The translations under genes were made by a program, and so were the position numbers. DNA of 18,425 nucleotides from Tritrichomonas foetus (Eukaryota > Parabasalia > Tritrichomonadida > Tritrichomonadidae): positions 10,316 through 28,740 of the forward strand of contig MLAK01001116.1 in the NCBI GenBank assembly GCA_001839685.1, read 5' to 3'. Shown here piece after piece: positions 1 to 7,494 of the stretch; the stretch's first letter is position 1, and every line of letters begins with the position of its first letter. The notes under the pieces are model-generated. The model did no database searches, had not been told where the DNA came from, and saw only the letters and a program-made list of their open reading frames with translations.

Positions 1-841
1 GCTGTTGAGGACTGCCAGTCTATTTTCTTCATATACTAAAATTTTATGACAGAAAAGATTTCAATACATTCATATTTGTCAAATGGAAATTGAATTAATT
101 CAACATCACTGAGTTAAAACTATCAAAATTTTCGCGATTTTTAATTAAAAATCGATAGAAGAAGTGTAAATAGAATTATGGGAAGCAGTATTATAATCTT
201 TGTGATTCTTGGAAAAAAAGCTTCTCACAATTTTTTTTTAGGCTTTCTCCAAAATCGCTCTTTTTTCGGTTTAATTGTTGCAAAATTTCAAAACTATGAA
301 TAAATATGGCTCATAACTATAAAAAATAGATTTAACAATTGACTGAAAGCTGTTCACCCGAAAACTGAAACAATAGCTTCTTCAGAATCATTTTCGAAAT
401 ATTTTTGAATTCGGCCATTTGCGAAGTTTGCGATAAGGGAAATTTTCGTCATTCTTTTAGCTATTTGGGTTTTGATTTTTGACTGATGGTATTAAGTAAT
501 ACTGATGATAAGGATCATTTTAGTGATTTCGTACGTTAAGACTATTTGGTTTGTATACATCTTATAAACCTTAAAAAGGAAAGAGAAAAATTCAATTTCT
601 TTTTTAAAAAATTTGAATACCTTTTTTTTTCATTCAATTTCGATTTTTTTTTTCTATACATAGGAAAAAATACATACAAAAAATTGAAAATAACTCAAAA
701 CCCCGAACTTTTTGAGTGCACCTCTCAAATCGTCGGCGGTTATCCGGGAGTACCAATAATCCTTTTATTATCAAAGAAAGAAAGATAGAGAAAAATTATG
801 AAGATCCAAAATAATTTTATTAAAAAAAATTATTTTAATAA
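1..841. other. AT-rich region without a supported gene
   Basis: This stretch is AT-rich with many homopolymer T runs. The only longish reading frame (546-788, +) begins at a TTG, and its product is a low-complexity run of Phe, Lys and Asn, so I do not regard it as a gene. I see no tRNA, rRNA or initiator-plus-ATG arrangement. The right edge is the 3' flank of the minus-strand gene at 842. Confidence 0.6.
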
Positions 842-2224
842 TCATTCAAGAAATATATTCATTGAAGGTTTGTTTGATTCTTGTTTTTGATTCTGACTAA
901 AGCTTTGATTTTCTTCAGGAGGAGAAGGAACCTGCTTCTCATACAGCATTTGAAAAGTTGCTTTGCATGAATCCTCAATCGGTTTGATTGCTTCAATATC
1001 TTTCAAATTATTATTAATTGCATCATCAAACTGCTTCTTTATTTCATCATCAATCCACTGCTTATCAAAAAGTGGAGCATGTCTTCTTTTCCTAATTTTC
1101 ATGTCAGTAAGAATTTTTATCAATTTTTCATCTTCATCTTCAAATGATTCTGCAATTAATTCATCAATAAGGCCATACTCAATCATGTTTCTTAAGTTAG
1201 AGTTTAAAACAGTTTCTAGGAGACCGTTAAACTGCTCATAATGACGGAAAACATAGATAAATTTTACACAACTTGATACTAAGCATGGATCATTGAGAAT
1301 TAAGTCATTTGGATCTTGTAAAATTACACTTAAAACATCTAAATAGCAGCAAAAGAGGCCAGGTGGAGGAATGACTTCATTTTCAATTAAATTCCATGCT
1401 GGAATTAGAATCATTGGGAGTAAATTACTCAATTTATTATTGAATATTTTTTTTGGTAATTTGTTGAATAAATTAACTATGAAGGGAAGTAAATGTTCTG
1501 AATTGTATAATTGATCGAATAAATTAATAACTGTTTGTGCTAGAATTTCATTCATTTGATCATCACAAAAGCTTAAAACATGTTCAGCAAAAATTTGATA
1601 AGATTTGCAACAAGACTTAAAAGCTTCTTCACAAGTATTACAATTGCAAGTTGCAACTGAAACAAGGTAAGATGATAGAGGTTCAATAATTTTTTTTGTT
1701 CGAGATTGGTTAAAATCTTTAATTGTAGATTCTAATCCAAATTTCAAAAAACGAGAGATGAAATAATTCACGTATTCTCGTGAATCTTGGATGCTTTCAT
1801 CTCGAGATGCATCAACTAAAGTGTTGACAAATGCATCAATGTTTTCATCTGGGTTTATGGCGCAATATTGTGAATCACCAATTTTTCGACCACAAAATGC
1901 GACATACCAGAAATCGGATATGCTTTTTTCTCTAAGAAAGAAAATATTAATGAGCAGGGCATTATATCCAAGTGGAGTATGAAATTTTAAACAATTTTCA
2001 AGACACATTACTGAATTTTTAATGTAAGAGTCTTTGATTTTGTCATATATATATTCAGACAATTGATTTACACCACTTATGAATGTTTTGAACATATTTT
2101 TTTTTGGATAGTATTTTTTCATAATATTTGATGTAATATCTATCCGAAGATTGTATTGGGTCCTGGCAAACCAATTAAGTATAATACACTGCTCTTTCGC
2201 AGGAAGACATTCAGTATCCGACAT
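842..2224 (-). CDS. hypothetical helical protein, 460 aa
   Basis: I do not recognise a family. The protein is 460 residues, mostly predicted alpha-helical with alternating hydrophobic and charged segments, which suggests an alpha-solenoid, though no repeat unit is clear. There is a small cysteine cluster (CNCNTC at about 193-198 and CC at 205-206), a proline doublet region near 286-288, an acidic stretch EDEDE near 362-366 followed by a basic IRKRRH near 377-382, and a Gln/Asn/Ser-rich tail from about 432. No signal peptide or membrane segment is evident. The start is well supported: on the minus strand a TCATTTAG initiator gives A(+1) at 2241, 17 nt before the first ATG. The stop is TGA. That it is a real gene is fairly certain; its function is unknown. 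Confidence 0.8.
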   Translation of the reverse strand: MSDTECLPAKEQCIILNWFARTQYNLRIDITSNIMKKYYPKKNMFKTFISGVNQLSEYIYDKIKDSYIKNSVMCLENCLKFHTPLGYNALLINIFFLREKSISDFWYVAFCGRKIGDSQYCAINPDENIDAFVNTLVDASRDESIQDSREYVNYFISRFLKFGLESTIKDFNQSRTKKIIEPLSSYLVSVATCNCNTCEEAFKSCCKSYQIFAEHVLSFCDDQMNEILAQTVINLFDQLYNSEHLLPFIVNLFNKLPKKIFNNKLSNLLPMILIPAWNLIENEVIPPPGLFCCYLDVLSVILQDPNDLILNDPCLVSSCVKFIYVFRHYEQFNGLLETVLNSNLRNMIEYGLIDELIAESFEDEDEKLIKILTDMKIRKRRHAPLFDKQWIDDEIKKQFDDAINNNLKDIEAIKPIEDSCKATFQMLYEKQVPSPPEENQSFSQNQKQESNKPSMNIFLE

Positions 2225-2238
2225 TTCACCAAAATCTA

Positions 2239-2243
2239 AATGA
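2239..2243 (-). promoter_or_regulatory. initiator (Inr) of the 460-aa gene
   Basis: Read on the minus strand this is TCATTTAG, matching the trichomonad initiator TCA(+1)-Y-T-W. A(+1) is position 2241, which predicts a 17-nt 5' UTR before the ATG at 2224. Such short UTRs are usual in trichomonads. Confidence 0.6.
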
Positions 2244-2326
2244 GGAGCTTATTCAAAAATACTCGTACGATATAAATTTCACCTTTAAAATTGACGTATC
2301 ATTAAACGAGGAGCTAATTCAAAAAT
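2239..2326. repeat. direct repeat of a promoter-proximal 22-mer
   Basis: A 22-nt unit (core GAGGAGCTWATTCAAAAAT) occurs at 2239-2260 and again at 2305-2326 with two mismatches, 66 nt apart. The first copy carries the initiator of the minus-strand gene. In the second copy the initiator reads TCGTTT instead of TCATTT, so it should be inactive. A short TTTCACC is also repeated near both copies. This looks like a small local duplication of the promoter. Confidence 0.6.
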
Positions 2327-2543
2327 TGATGCTAACAAAAATGTGATTGTGTTTGCACCAAATTTGATGAGTCATGATTACCACATGAAAAAATATGATG
2401 ATAGAAAGTTGAAAAAGTTTCCAAAAAAATATTCTCAGTGAAAAAATCAAATAATTTCATGAAAGCAAAAAAAAAAGAAAAAAATGAAAAGAATTAAAAA
2501 CAGTTTAAATCACATAAAAACGCAAAAAAACAATAAAAACAAA
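2261..2543. other. intergenic spacer, nothing further recognised
   Basis: Apart from the second repeat copy at 2305-2326, this spacer between two minus-strand genes is A-rich and shows no additional gene, RNA or clear regulatory element. It contains the 3' flank of the 132-aa gene. Confidence 0.5.
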
Positions 2544-2942
2544 TTAAGACAAATTTGTGAGACGCGATTTGGAGATATTTTTTTCAAAGTTGCGAAATTG
2601 GGTCGTCCTTCCTTTTGGAATAGGATGGTTCGTTTTTGTAATACGAACAGGTTGGTTTCCCGTAACAGGGCGTGTCGGCTTTCGATCTCCGCCCGCTGTA
2701 TGAACCGATCTGTTTGGCATGATGTCGTTTCTGACTGCGTGAAAAACATCAACGGCAAGTTTTTCACTTATTGAATCGAGAATTGAATTCAAATCTGTTT
2801 CGTGTTTTGTTGTTTCGCATTTCGAACCAAAATTTGTAAAAAGTTGCGAATTGTTTTCAATGGAAACAGGCGAAGTAAAAAGTTTGGTCCACTGTGAATG
2901 TTCACGCCATACCGCATTTCCGGTAAAAAGCGTGTTTGACAT
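2544..2942 (-). CDS. small basic hypothetical protein, 132 aa
   Basis: I do not recognise this protein. It is 132 residues, mixed polar and basic, with no membrane segment. The C-terminal third is rich in Arg, Lys, Thr and Pro (for example GDRKPTRPVTGNQPVR and IPKGRTTQFRNFEKN), an extended basic composition more like a structural, nucleic-acid or microtubule-binding peptide than an enzyme; this is inference only. The gene is credible because its ATG follows a clean initiator: the minus strand reads TCATTATCGC with A(+1) at 2956, giving a 14-nt UTR. It is also richer in GC than its flanks. It lies divergently to uS10, sharing an upstream region of about 380 nt. The opposite-strand frame over the same bases lacks such a promoter. 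Confidence 0.65.
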   Translation of the reverse strand: MSNTLFTGNAVWREHSQWTKLFTSPVSIENNSQLFTNFGSKCETTKHETDLNSILDSISEKLAVDVFHAVRNDIMPNRSVHTAGGDRKPTRPVTGNQPVRITKTNHPIPKGRTTQFRNFEKNISKSRLTNLS

Positions 2943-2953
2943 TAAATTGCGAT

Positions 2954-2958
2954 AATGA
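2954..2958 (-). promoter_or_regulatory. initiator (Inr) of the 132-aa gene
   Basis: The minus strand reads TCATTA with A(+1) at 2956, a full match to TCA-Y-T-W, 14 nt upstream of the ATG at 2942. This is the main reason to trust the small gene. Confidence 0.6.
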
Positions 2959-3055
2959 ATTTTGGCTGTCGACGACCGTTTAAAATAGAGGAAAAATGAT
3001 CGTTATTGTTGATTTGTATGGAATTGGGCGAAAAAGAAAAATTGTCGATTTATCC

Positions 3056-3079
3056 TCATCATTAGTGGATGAATGATGA
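3056..3079. repeat. 8-bp inverted repeat in the divergent promoter region
   Basis: TCATCATT at 3056-3063 is mirrored by AATGATGA at 3072-3079 around an 8-nt loop. Each arm contains an initiator-like TCATT on its strand. It lies between the 132-aa gene and uS10. Function is unknown; chance is possible in AT-rich DNA. Confidence 0.35.
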
Positions 3080-3300
3080 TTGCCGGCTGGTTTTATTTAT
3101 ATTATATTATTTTTTAGGAAATAAAATCTAAAGGGAAACGAAATTATGCTCTACTAGTGAGAAAAATAATCGAATATGGACCTTCCATTTTGAAATAAAA
3201 TAATATTGTCAGTTCAACTTTTTTTGCAAGAAAAGTAAAATGTTAGTTTTTTTTTGAAAACATATCGGTGTAATTTGTGGTTACATTTTCTCCATCTTGA

Positions 3301-3318
3301 CGGTTTTGGTTGGCCTTT
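3301..3318 (+). promoter_or_regulatory. ribosomal-protein core promoter block of uS10
   Basis: CGGTT (3301-3305), four bases, then TTGGCCTTT (3310-3318) stands immediately before the ATG at 3325. No good TCA-Y-T-W initiator is nearby. The same block, with the same 15-nt distance from TTGGCC to ATG, precedes eL21 at 13484-13502. As I recall, a CCTTT element (M5) overlapping the start site replaces the initiator in some Trichomonas vaginalis promoters, and a Myb-like factor binds a partner element; CGGTT resembles half of a Myb site. The role here is inferred. Confidence 0.6.
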
Positions 3319-3324
3319 CAGCAA

Positions 3325-3690
3325 ATGAGCTACCCCACAGGCGATGAGAAAAAGGAGGCCCCATCCAATGAGCCACAACAACGTATCCGTCTTACAATCA
3401 CATCCTCAAAACTCAACAACCTCCAAAAGGTTTGCAATAATTTAACACAAAAACTTAGAAAGGAACATCTTAAGGTTCGTGGCCCAGTCCCAATGCCACG
3501 CCGTAGACTTAGGATTACAACACGTCGTGCACCATGCGGTAACGGTACTGAAACATATGACCACTTCGAACTTCGTATTTACAAGAGAGTTATTGATTTT
3601 GTTGGATCTGCTGCTGCTGTTAAACAAGTCACACAAATCGGACTTGAACCAGAAGTTCACGTTGAAGTATCAGTCATCACCAGTGAGTAA
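3325..3690 (+). CDS. RPS20: 40S ribosomal protein uS10 (S20)
   Basis: This is a small-subunit ribosomal protein that sits in the 40S head. The 121-residue product is close to the roughly 119 residues usual for eukaryotic S20. The conserved core is plain: RIRLTITSSKLNNLQKVC, LKVRGPVPMP, LRITTRRAPCGNGTET, a DHFELRIYKRVID segment and the closing EPEVHVEVSV. The N-terminus (about 22 residues, charged and Pro-rich) is variable, as expected. The ATG at 3325 is chosen because it follows the promoter block by a few bases; the open frame upstream contains only a TTG. The stop is TAAA, overlapping a likely polyadenylation signal. Codons are richer in C-ending forms than in neighbouring genes, as expected for high expression. 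Confidence 0.97.
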   Translation: MSYPTGDEKKEAPSNEPQQRIRLTITSSKLNNLQKVCNNLTQKLRKEHLKVRGPVPMPRRRLRITTRRAPCGNGTETYDHFELRIYKRVIDFVGSAAAVKQVTQIGLEPEVHVEVSVITSE

Positions 3691-3955
3691 AGCACAATTT
3701 GAATATAAATAATCGATATTCTTTGATTTCTGTTCTCTTTTTTATATTATTCTCTTTTTTTTCTTTTTTACAAATATATTGTTACATTTTATGCCAGCCA
3801 ATCCTTCTCAATTTGGCCTAAACAGGAATTCAAAATAATAAAAAGCAAAACAAATAAATAAACAAAAGCAAATATATAGCAATATCTTCCTAGAGAATTG
3901 CAACAAGCATTAACATTAGTGGAACGTTTTACTGCTGTATTTCTTGATTATTTCT
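3691..3955. other. 3' region between convergent genes
   Basis: This spacer between the stops of uS10 and the clathrin light chain is pyrimidine-rich near 3725-3775 and AT-rich. Both flanking stops are TAAA, so 3' end formation probably occurs just inside this spacer from each side. No gene is seen. Confidence 0.5.
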
Positions 3956-4546
3956 TTAATGCTTCAATTGAAGAAGGAGAGACTTCATACGTGAGACATC
4001 ACGTTCATGAAGATCTGAGCGGTTGAAATCAATATATGAAACAGTTTTCTCCCATTTATTATTGATAGTGGATTCGAGGTCAGCGATTGTTTGTTGATCG
4101 ACTTCGAGATTATGCTTTGCGCGTAATTCCTGTGCGTTGCGAAGGGTGGCGAAATGTTTGTCGAGGGCAACTTTGGCCTCATCTCTTAAAGTGTCGTTTT
4201 GTTTGGCTTCACCAGCGTCTAATTGAGCGAGCTCCTCTCTCTTTTTAGCTTCCCAGGCGGTCAAAGCGGACGGCTGTTCTGGCTCTGCTGGGGCGTTTGT
4301 GGAATTATTATTCGCAAAAAGATCGTCGTCGTCATCGTTGGCGAGCATATCATCGAGATTGCTTTGTTGTTGTGGTGGAGGCGCGTTAGTATTTTGTGGA
4401 GTTGAAAAAAGATCGTCGTCATTTTCGTCGCCATCGAGCATGGAATCGATGTTTGAAACGATATCTTGTCCCATTTCTGGGGCACCACCTAAATCTAATG
4501 AACCATCGCCTTGTTCATCGAGTTGGGAGAATATATCGGTGCTCAT
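3956..4546 (-). CDS. clathrin light chain
   Basis: The light chain binds the clathrin heavy-chain hub and regulates coat assembly in endocytosis and Golgi traffic. The product is 196 residues. The C-terminus is diagnostic: a Trp-containing charged helix starting at LTAWEAKKREELAQ (about 95-108), a long coiled coil to about 155, then KWEKTVSYIDFN and the closing DVSRMKSLLLQLK, which parallel the WEKV-CDFN and DVSRMRSVL-LK blocks of animal and fungal light chains. The N-terminal half is acidic and low in complexity, with two similar units containing DDDLF followed by Asn/Thr/Ala/Pro. An upstream in-frame ATG would add 17 residues, but the initiator TCACTTTT with A(+1) at 4568 lies downstream of it and gives a 22-nt UTR to the ATG at 4546, so I use that start. 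The stop is TAAA. Confidence 0.93.
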   Translation of the reverse strand: MSTDIFSQLDEQGDGSLDLGGAPEMGQDIVSNIDSMLDGDENDDDLFSTPQNTNAPPPQQQSNLDDMLANDDDDDLFANNNSTNAPAEPEQPSALTAWEAKKREELAQLDAGEAKQNDTLRDEAKVALDKHFATLRNAQELRAKHNLEVDQQTIADLESTINNKWEKTVSYIDFNRSDLHERDVSRMKSLLLQLKH

Positions 4547-4565
4547 GAGCTTATTTAGAATAAAA

Positions 4566-4570
4566 AGTGA
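4566..4570 (-). promoter_or_regulatory. initiator (Inr) of clathrin light chain
   Basis: The minus strand reads TCACTTTT with A(+1) at 4568, a full match to TCA-Y-T-W and 22 nt before the ATG at 4546. It decides between the two in-frame ATGs. Confidence 0.65.
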
Positions 4571-4606
4571 GTCGAAGCCGCAAACAGAGTTTTTCAAATT
4601 CTACGG

Positions 4607-5068
4607 TTATTTTAGTGACAAATTGGATTTTTGGACAATATCTGAATAAAAAGCGATTTCATTCAATAAATACCAGCGTTTAAAAGCTTGCCTGCCCAAC
4701 AGTAATATTGCTGATTTGCGCGACGTTATTTCAGCATTCTGTTTTTCGATATCGTCCAATAATTTCTCATTCAAATTGCAAAAAAGCCTTTTCGTTTTCG
4801 ATCCTACAGTTCGTTGTAAATGTTTTGAGTTTGTAAAGCATGTTTAGCAATATCATTGAATAACTCCCTTCATATTTAATTAATCATATTGGATATTTGA
4901 GAATTTGACCAAATAGTTCATCTAACATGAAAAATGATCGAGATTTCTATTTATCTGCCGCATGAAAGATTCTATTTTTTGGGGTATTTTTCGGTTAAAT
5001 TATTTTTCATTTTTTAAATATTCACTTTTGCATTTTCGAATCATGCCTGAGAGAACATCATCGCTCAT
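4607..5068 (-). pseudogene. decayed gene fragment, unknown family
   Basis: Reading the minus strand from an ATG at 5068, coding-like charged peptide continues in pieces: MSDDVLSGMIRKCKSEYLKN, a stop, FNRKIPQKIESFMRQINRN, another stop, then after a frame change DELFGQILKYP, a stop, YSMILLNMLYKLKTF and RIENEKAFLQF, then after a further frame change LLDDIEKQNAEITSRK and SAILLLGRQAFKRWYLL, ending at a TAA at 4607-4609. The pieces are colinear, strongly helical and charged, and have the Lys/Glu/Asn-rich composition of coding DNA here, while no single frame stays open. I read this as one old gene broken by at least three stops and two frameshifts. The family is not recognised. It ends just upstream of the clathrin light chain initiator on the same strand. 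Confidence 0.5.
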
Positions 5069-5764
5069 TTTTCTACTATTCAAACCAAACGATACTTTCA
5101 TTGTGTTCGTATCTTTTTTTTATCTCCAGTCGAAATCATTCAAAAGTGGAAAATAAAATAAAATTTAATACTATTCTGATTAATATACAATTTTAAGATG
5201 AACTATCTGTTCAACAAGAAAAAGAGTAAAATTTCAAATTCATATTGAAATAAAAAAATTGATTTTTCTTGAAAAATTTGTGATTATGTTTATATATGGC
5301 TTATTTTGATGATGAAAAAACATTGATCTCATTTATTATATCTACGATTTTATAGAGTTTGGGTTGAGTGAATCAATCTTTTTTACACGTTTACAATTAA
5401 TTTGAATACTATACGATTAAAACTCATACAATAAAAAACTTTCGTTTGAAACCTAACGCTGATTTTCAGTGATGTCAAAAGGCGGGTCAAGAAAATTCAT
5501 CACACCCTCAGTATGTAGGCATCTCAGGAGTCTTAATTTATAAAGGATTCATGAATTATGAAATAAATTTTACTTTTGAAATACGCAATAAGAAATGGTG
5601 ATAACATCGAATTGAATGGTTTATATCAGAAAAAAAGCTTGTCTTTTAACATTTCAATTGGATCTTTCAAAAAATAATTAGAAAAAAAAAAGTGGAAAAT
5701 GTATAAATTTTTGAAAACTCAGGAAAATTGAAAAATAAGAAGAAACACTTTTAGAAAATGCTTT
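5069..5764. other. AT-rich intergenic region
   Basis: This is the gene-free stretch between the pseudogene and the SAPS-like gene. A more GC-rich patch at about 5455-5535 shows no tRNA fold or open frame that I can support. A weak initiator (ACACTTTT, A at 5747) lies 18 nt before the ATG at 5765. Confidence 0.45.
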
Positions 5765-7148
5765 ATGAGTACGTTTTATAATTCTAATACCAGTTTTATT
5801 TCCCCATTAACGTCGGATTTACGCGAAAAACTCGAAAACGAACAGACGGAGCTTTCAGAAATTGTGCAAGACGAATCATGTTTCAGATCCTATCGCGCAG
5901 GCGTCGAATCAGTAGTTAACTAGTATGCTTTATATTCTAACACCCAGTATTAATCTACACATTCAAGAAACTTTCGATTTAGTGTTTGATCTTGAAAGGC
6001 CCGGATCAACCAAAGCCTTTTCGCTTTTGTCAATTCCAAACGAAAACGTAATCAATTCCATTTTCGAAAACAATTTATTAACCTCGACAGCCGAAAAATT
6101 ATTCACAACGACCGATGAAGATACTATTGTCAAAATTAATCGATTAGCTTTCCTCACCCAAGTTTGCTGTATACACTCGCCTGCTTTAATTCAAAACAAT
6201 TTCTCGTTTGTCACACGCTTTTTGCATTTCTGCCACTATCGATCGGTTATCGAAATGTTTCGAACTTTTCTCGGAACAGAAGAAAAATCGCGAGAGCTTC
6301 AACACTTTTTGCTTGATGAAAAAATAGTCGATCATGTTCTCAATATGATCAAAGATTCACCAGACGAAATATCAGATGATCCGAACGATGAGCAATCACA
6401 AATGATATCGGCACTCTTCCGTCTTATTCCGCTTATTAAATCGTCCGAAGTCCTTTCCGACGTTATTTCTACAGCTGAAGCTATTCAAATAGTATCCAAA
6501 TTATTTTCCCATGCACCACTTACAGTTTTGAATGCGCAGTGGGCTGCCATTAATGCAATCATTACAGAAAGCAATTCAAATGATGCTATTCAACTTGCTG
6601 ATCGATTCTTGCAAATGCTTGATAATCAAGACGAAGAAGCATTCACGCCATATATGGAATCCATCATTCAAATCATTCAAAAACTCGTTACATTCAATAC
6701 TGAATTTGCTACTCGTATAATTGAATGGAATATTGGCCAGAAACTCGCAAGTATCATAGAAAAATATCCAAAACATACCCTAGCGCACTTGACCATCACC
6801 AAATTCGCAACGCAGACTATTGAAGTTCCAGATTTCGCACAAGCTGTTTTACCGCCACTTTACGAAATTGCACAAAAAGGATTTGAGCCTGGTCAGCCAG
6901 TTGAATTTAGAGCATTTGCATTCAATTTCCAAAAATTGATAAAGGAGCAAAACAACCAAGAATTAACACAATTTGAGAAATTCGATTCAGATACAATTGA
7001 AAAAATTAATGAACTAACAGAAGTCGTAAATAACCCATATGGTGGATCACTTCCACAACATCCAAGTGAAGAAGACCACGATTTTGGAAACCTCACACCT
7101 GATCAATTAATGACACTCCTTCGCTTCATAACAAGTAGTAGACGCTAA
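5765..7148 (+). CDS. SAPS-like phosphatase-associated protein, with an internal +1 frame change
   Basis: SAPS proteins are regulatory subunits of PP6/Sit4-type phosphatases; they are helical-repeat scaffolds. The long frame from the ATG at 5925 gives 407 residues. Its residues about 95-170 parallel the conserved SAPS core: a segment around CHYRSVIEMFRTFLG, then FLLDEKIVDHVLNMI followed by PDE and a run of small residues (family form: [22 protein letters not shown]). A second frame from the ATG at 5765 encodes 52 residues (including LREKLENEQTELSEIVQDE) ending at TAG 5921-5923. This matches the SAPS N-terminus with its L-E-x-E-x-x-T-L-x-E-L pattern. Joining the parts needs a +1 shift between 5915 and 5923; no GT-AG intron fixes the frame without deleting the motif. 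The whole product would be about 460 residues, shorter than animal SAPS proteins. The stop is TAAA. An out-of-frame ATG at 5758 opens a 7-codon uORF. The family call is by pattern, not search. Confidence 0.6.
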
Positions 7149-7494
7149 ATTTTTCTTGCACTTTTCTTTTCCTTTTTCCTTGATTTTTCCCTTCTTTTTT
7201 CTTTTCTTGATTTTGTTATACTTTTTGACTTTTTAGTTGACTATCATGTCTGATATGTATCATTGGATTGGATATGATTCTTATGAGGGATTGGAAGGTG
7301 ATGAAAAAGGTGAGGCAAGCAGTTTACGATTCAATGGCATAGTTTAGTCGATAACATACTATTGTTTAATTTAATTGTTGTTCATTGTAACAAAAGAAAT
7401 TAAAAAGATATACCAAAATACCCGTGTGAAAGTTTAATATAGAGAAATTAATACAAAATGTGCGTCAAAAAAGATCCATCATACACTTTTTGTT
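7149..7494. other. 3' region between convergent genes, pyrimidine-rich
   Basis: Directly after the SAPS-like stop there is a long pyrimidine-rich tract (about 7148-7235, mostly C and T on the plus strand). The rest is AT-rich. It contains a 33-codon open frame listed separately. No other element is seen. Confidence 0.5.
7246..7347 (+). CDS. possible 33-aa small ORF
   Basis: ATG at 7246 opens 33 codons ending at TAG, starting MSDMYHWIGYDSYEGLEG. The composition (Gly, Glu, Asp, Trp, Tyr) is more protein-like than the flanking AT-rich spacer. There is no recognisable initiator close to the ATG, and the frame may be chance or the remnant of a larger gene. It lies between two convergent genes, so it would sit in the 3' region of the SAPS-like transcript. 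Confidence 0.15.
   Translation: MSDMYHWIGYDSYEGLEGDEKGEASSLRFNGIV

Noticed and set aside
546..788. 80-codon plus-strand open frame
   Set aside because: It begins at TTG, encodes low-complexity Phe/Lys/Asn sequence and has no initiator.
2484..2774. 96-codon plus-strand frame opposite the 132-aa gene
   Set aside because: It has no initiator near its ATG, and the minus-strand frame over the same bases has a perfect one.
3310..3321. CTTTCAG before the uS10 ATG as a 3' splice site
   Set aside because: There is no trichomonad-type intron end (ACTAACACACAG) and no GTAYGT donor upstream; the match to the eL21 promoter explains the sequence better.
3310..3324. Five-codon N-terminal extension of uS10
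   Set aside because: It would start at TTG and lies inside the promoter block; ATG 3325 gives the usual family length.
4547..4597. 17-residue N-terminal extension of the clathrin light chain
   Set aside because: The initiator with A at 4568 lies downstream of that ATG, so the transcript should not include it.
4962..5156. 64-codon plus-strand frame, Phe/Ser-rich
   Set aside because: It is the opposite strand of the decayed minus-strand gene and has no promoter signal.
5864..5923. Small intron to explain the SAPS-like frame break
   Set aside because: The GT-AG pairs that would correct the frame are either 4-13 nt long or remove the conserved N-terminal motif, and none has trichomonad intron signals.
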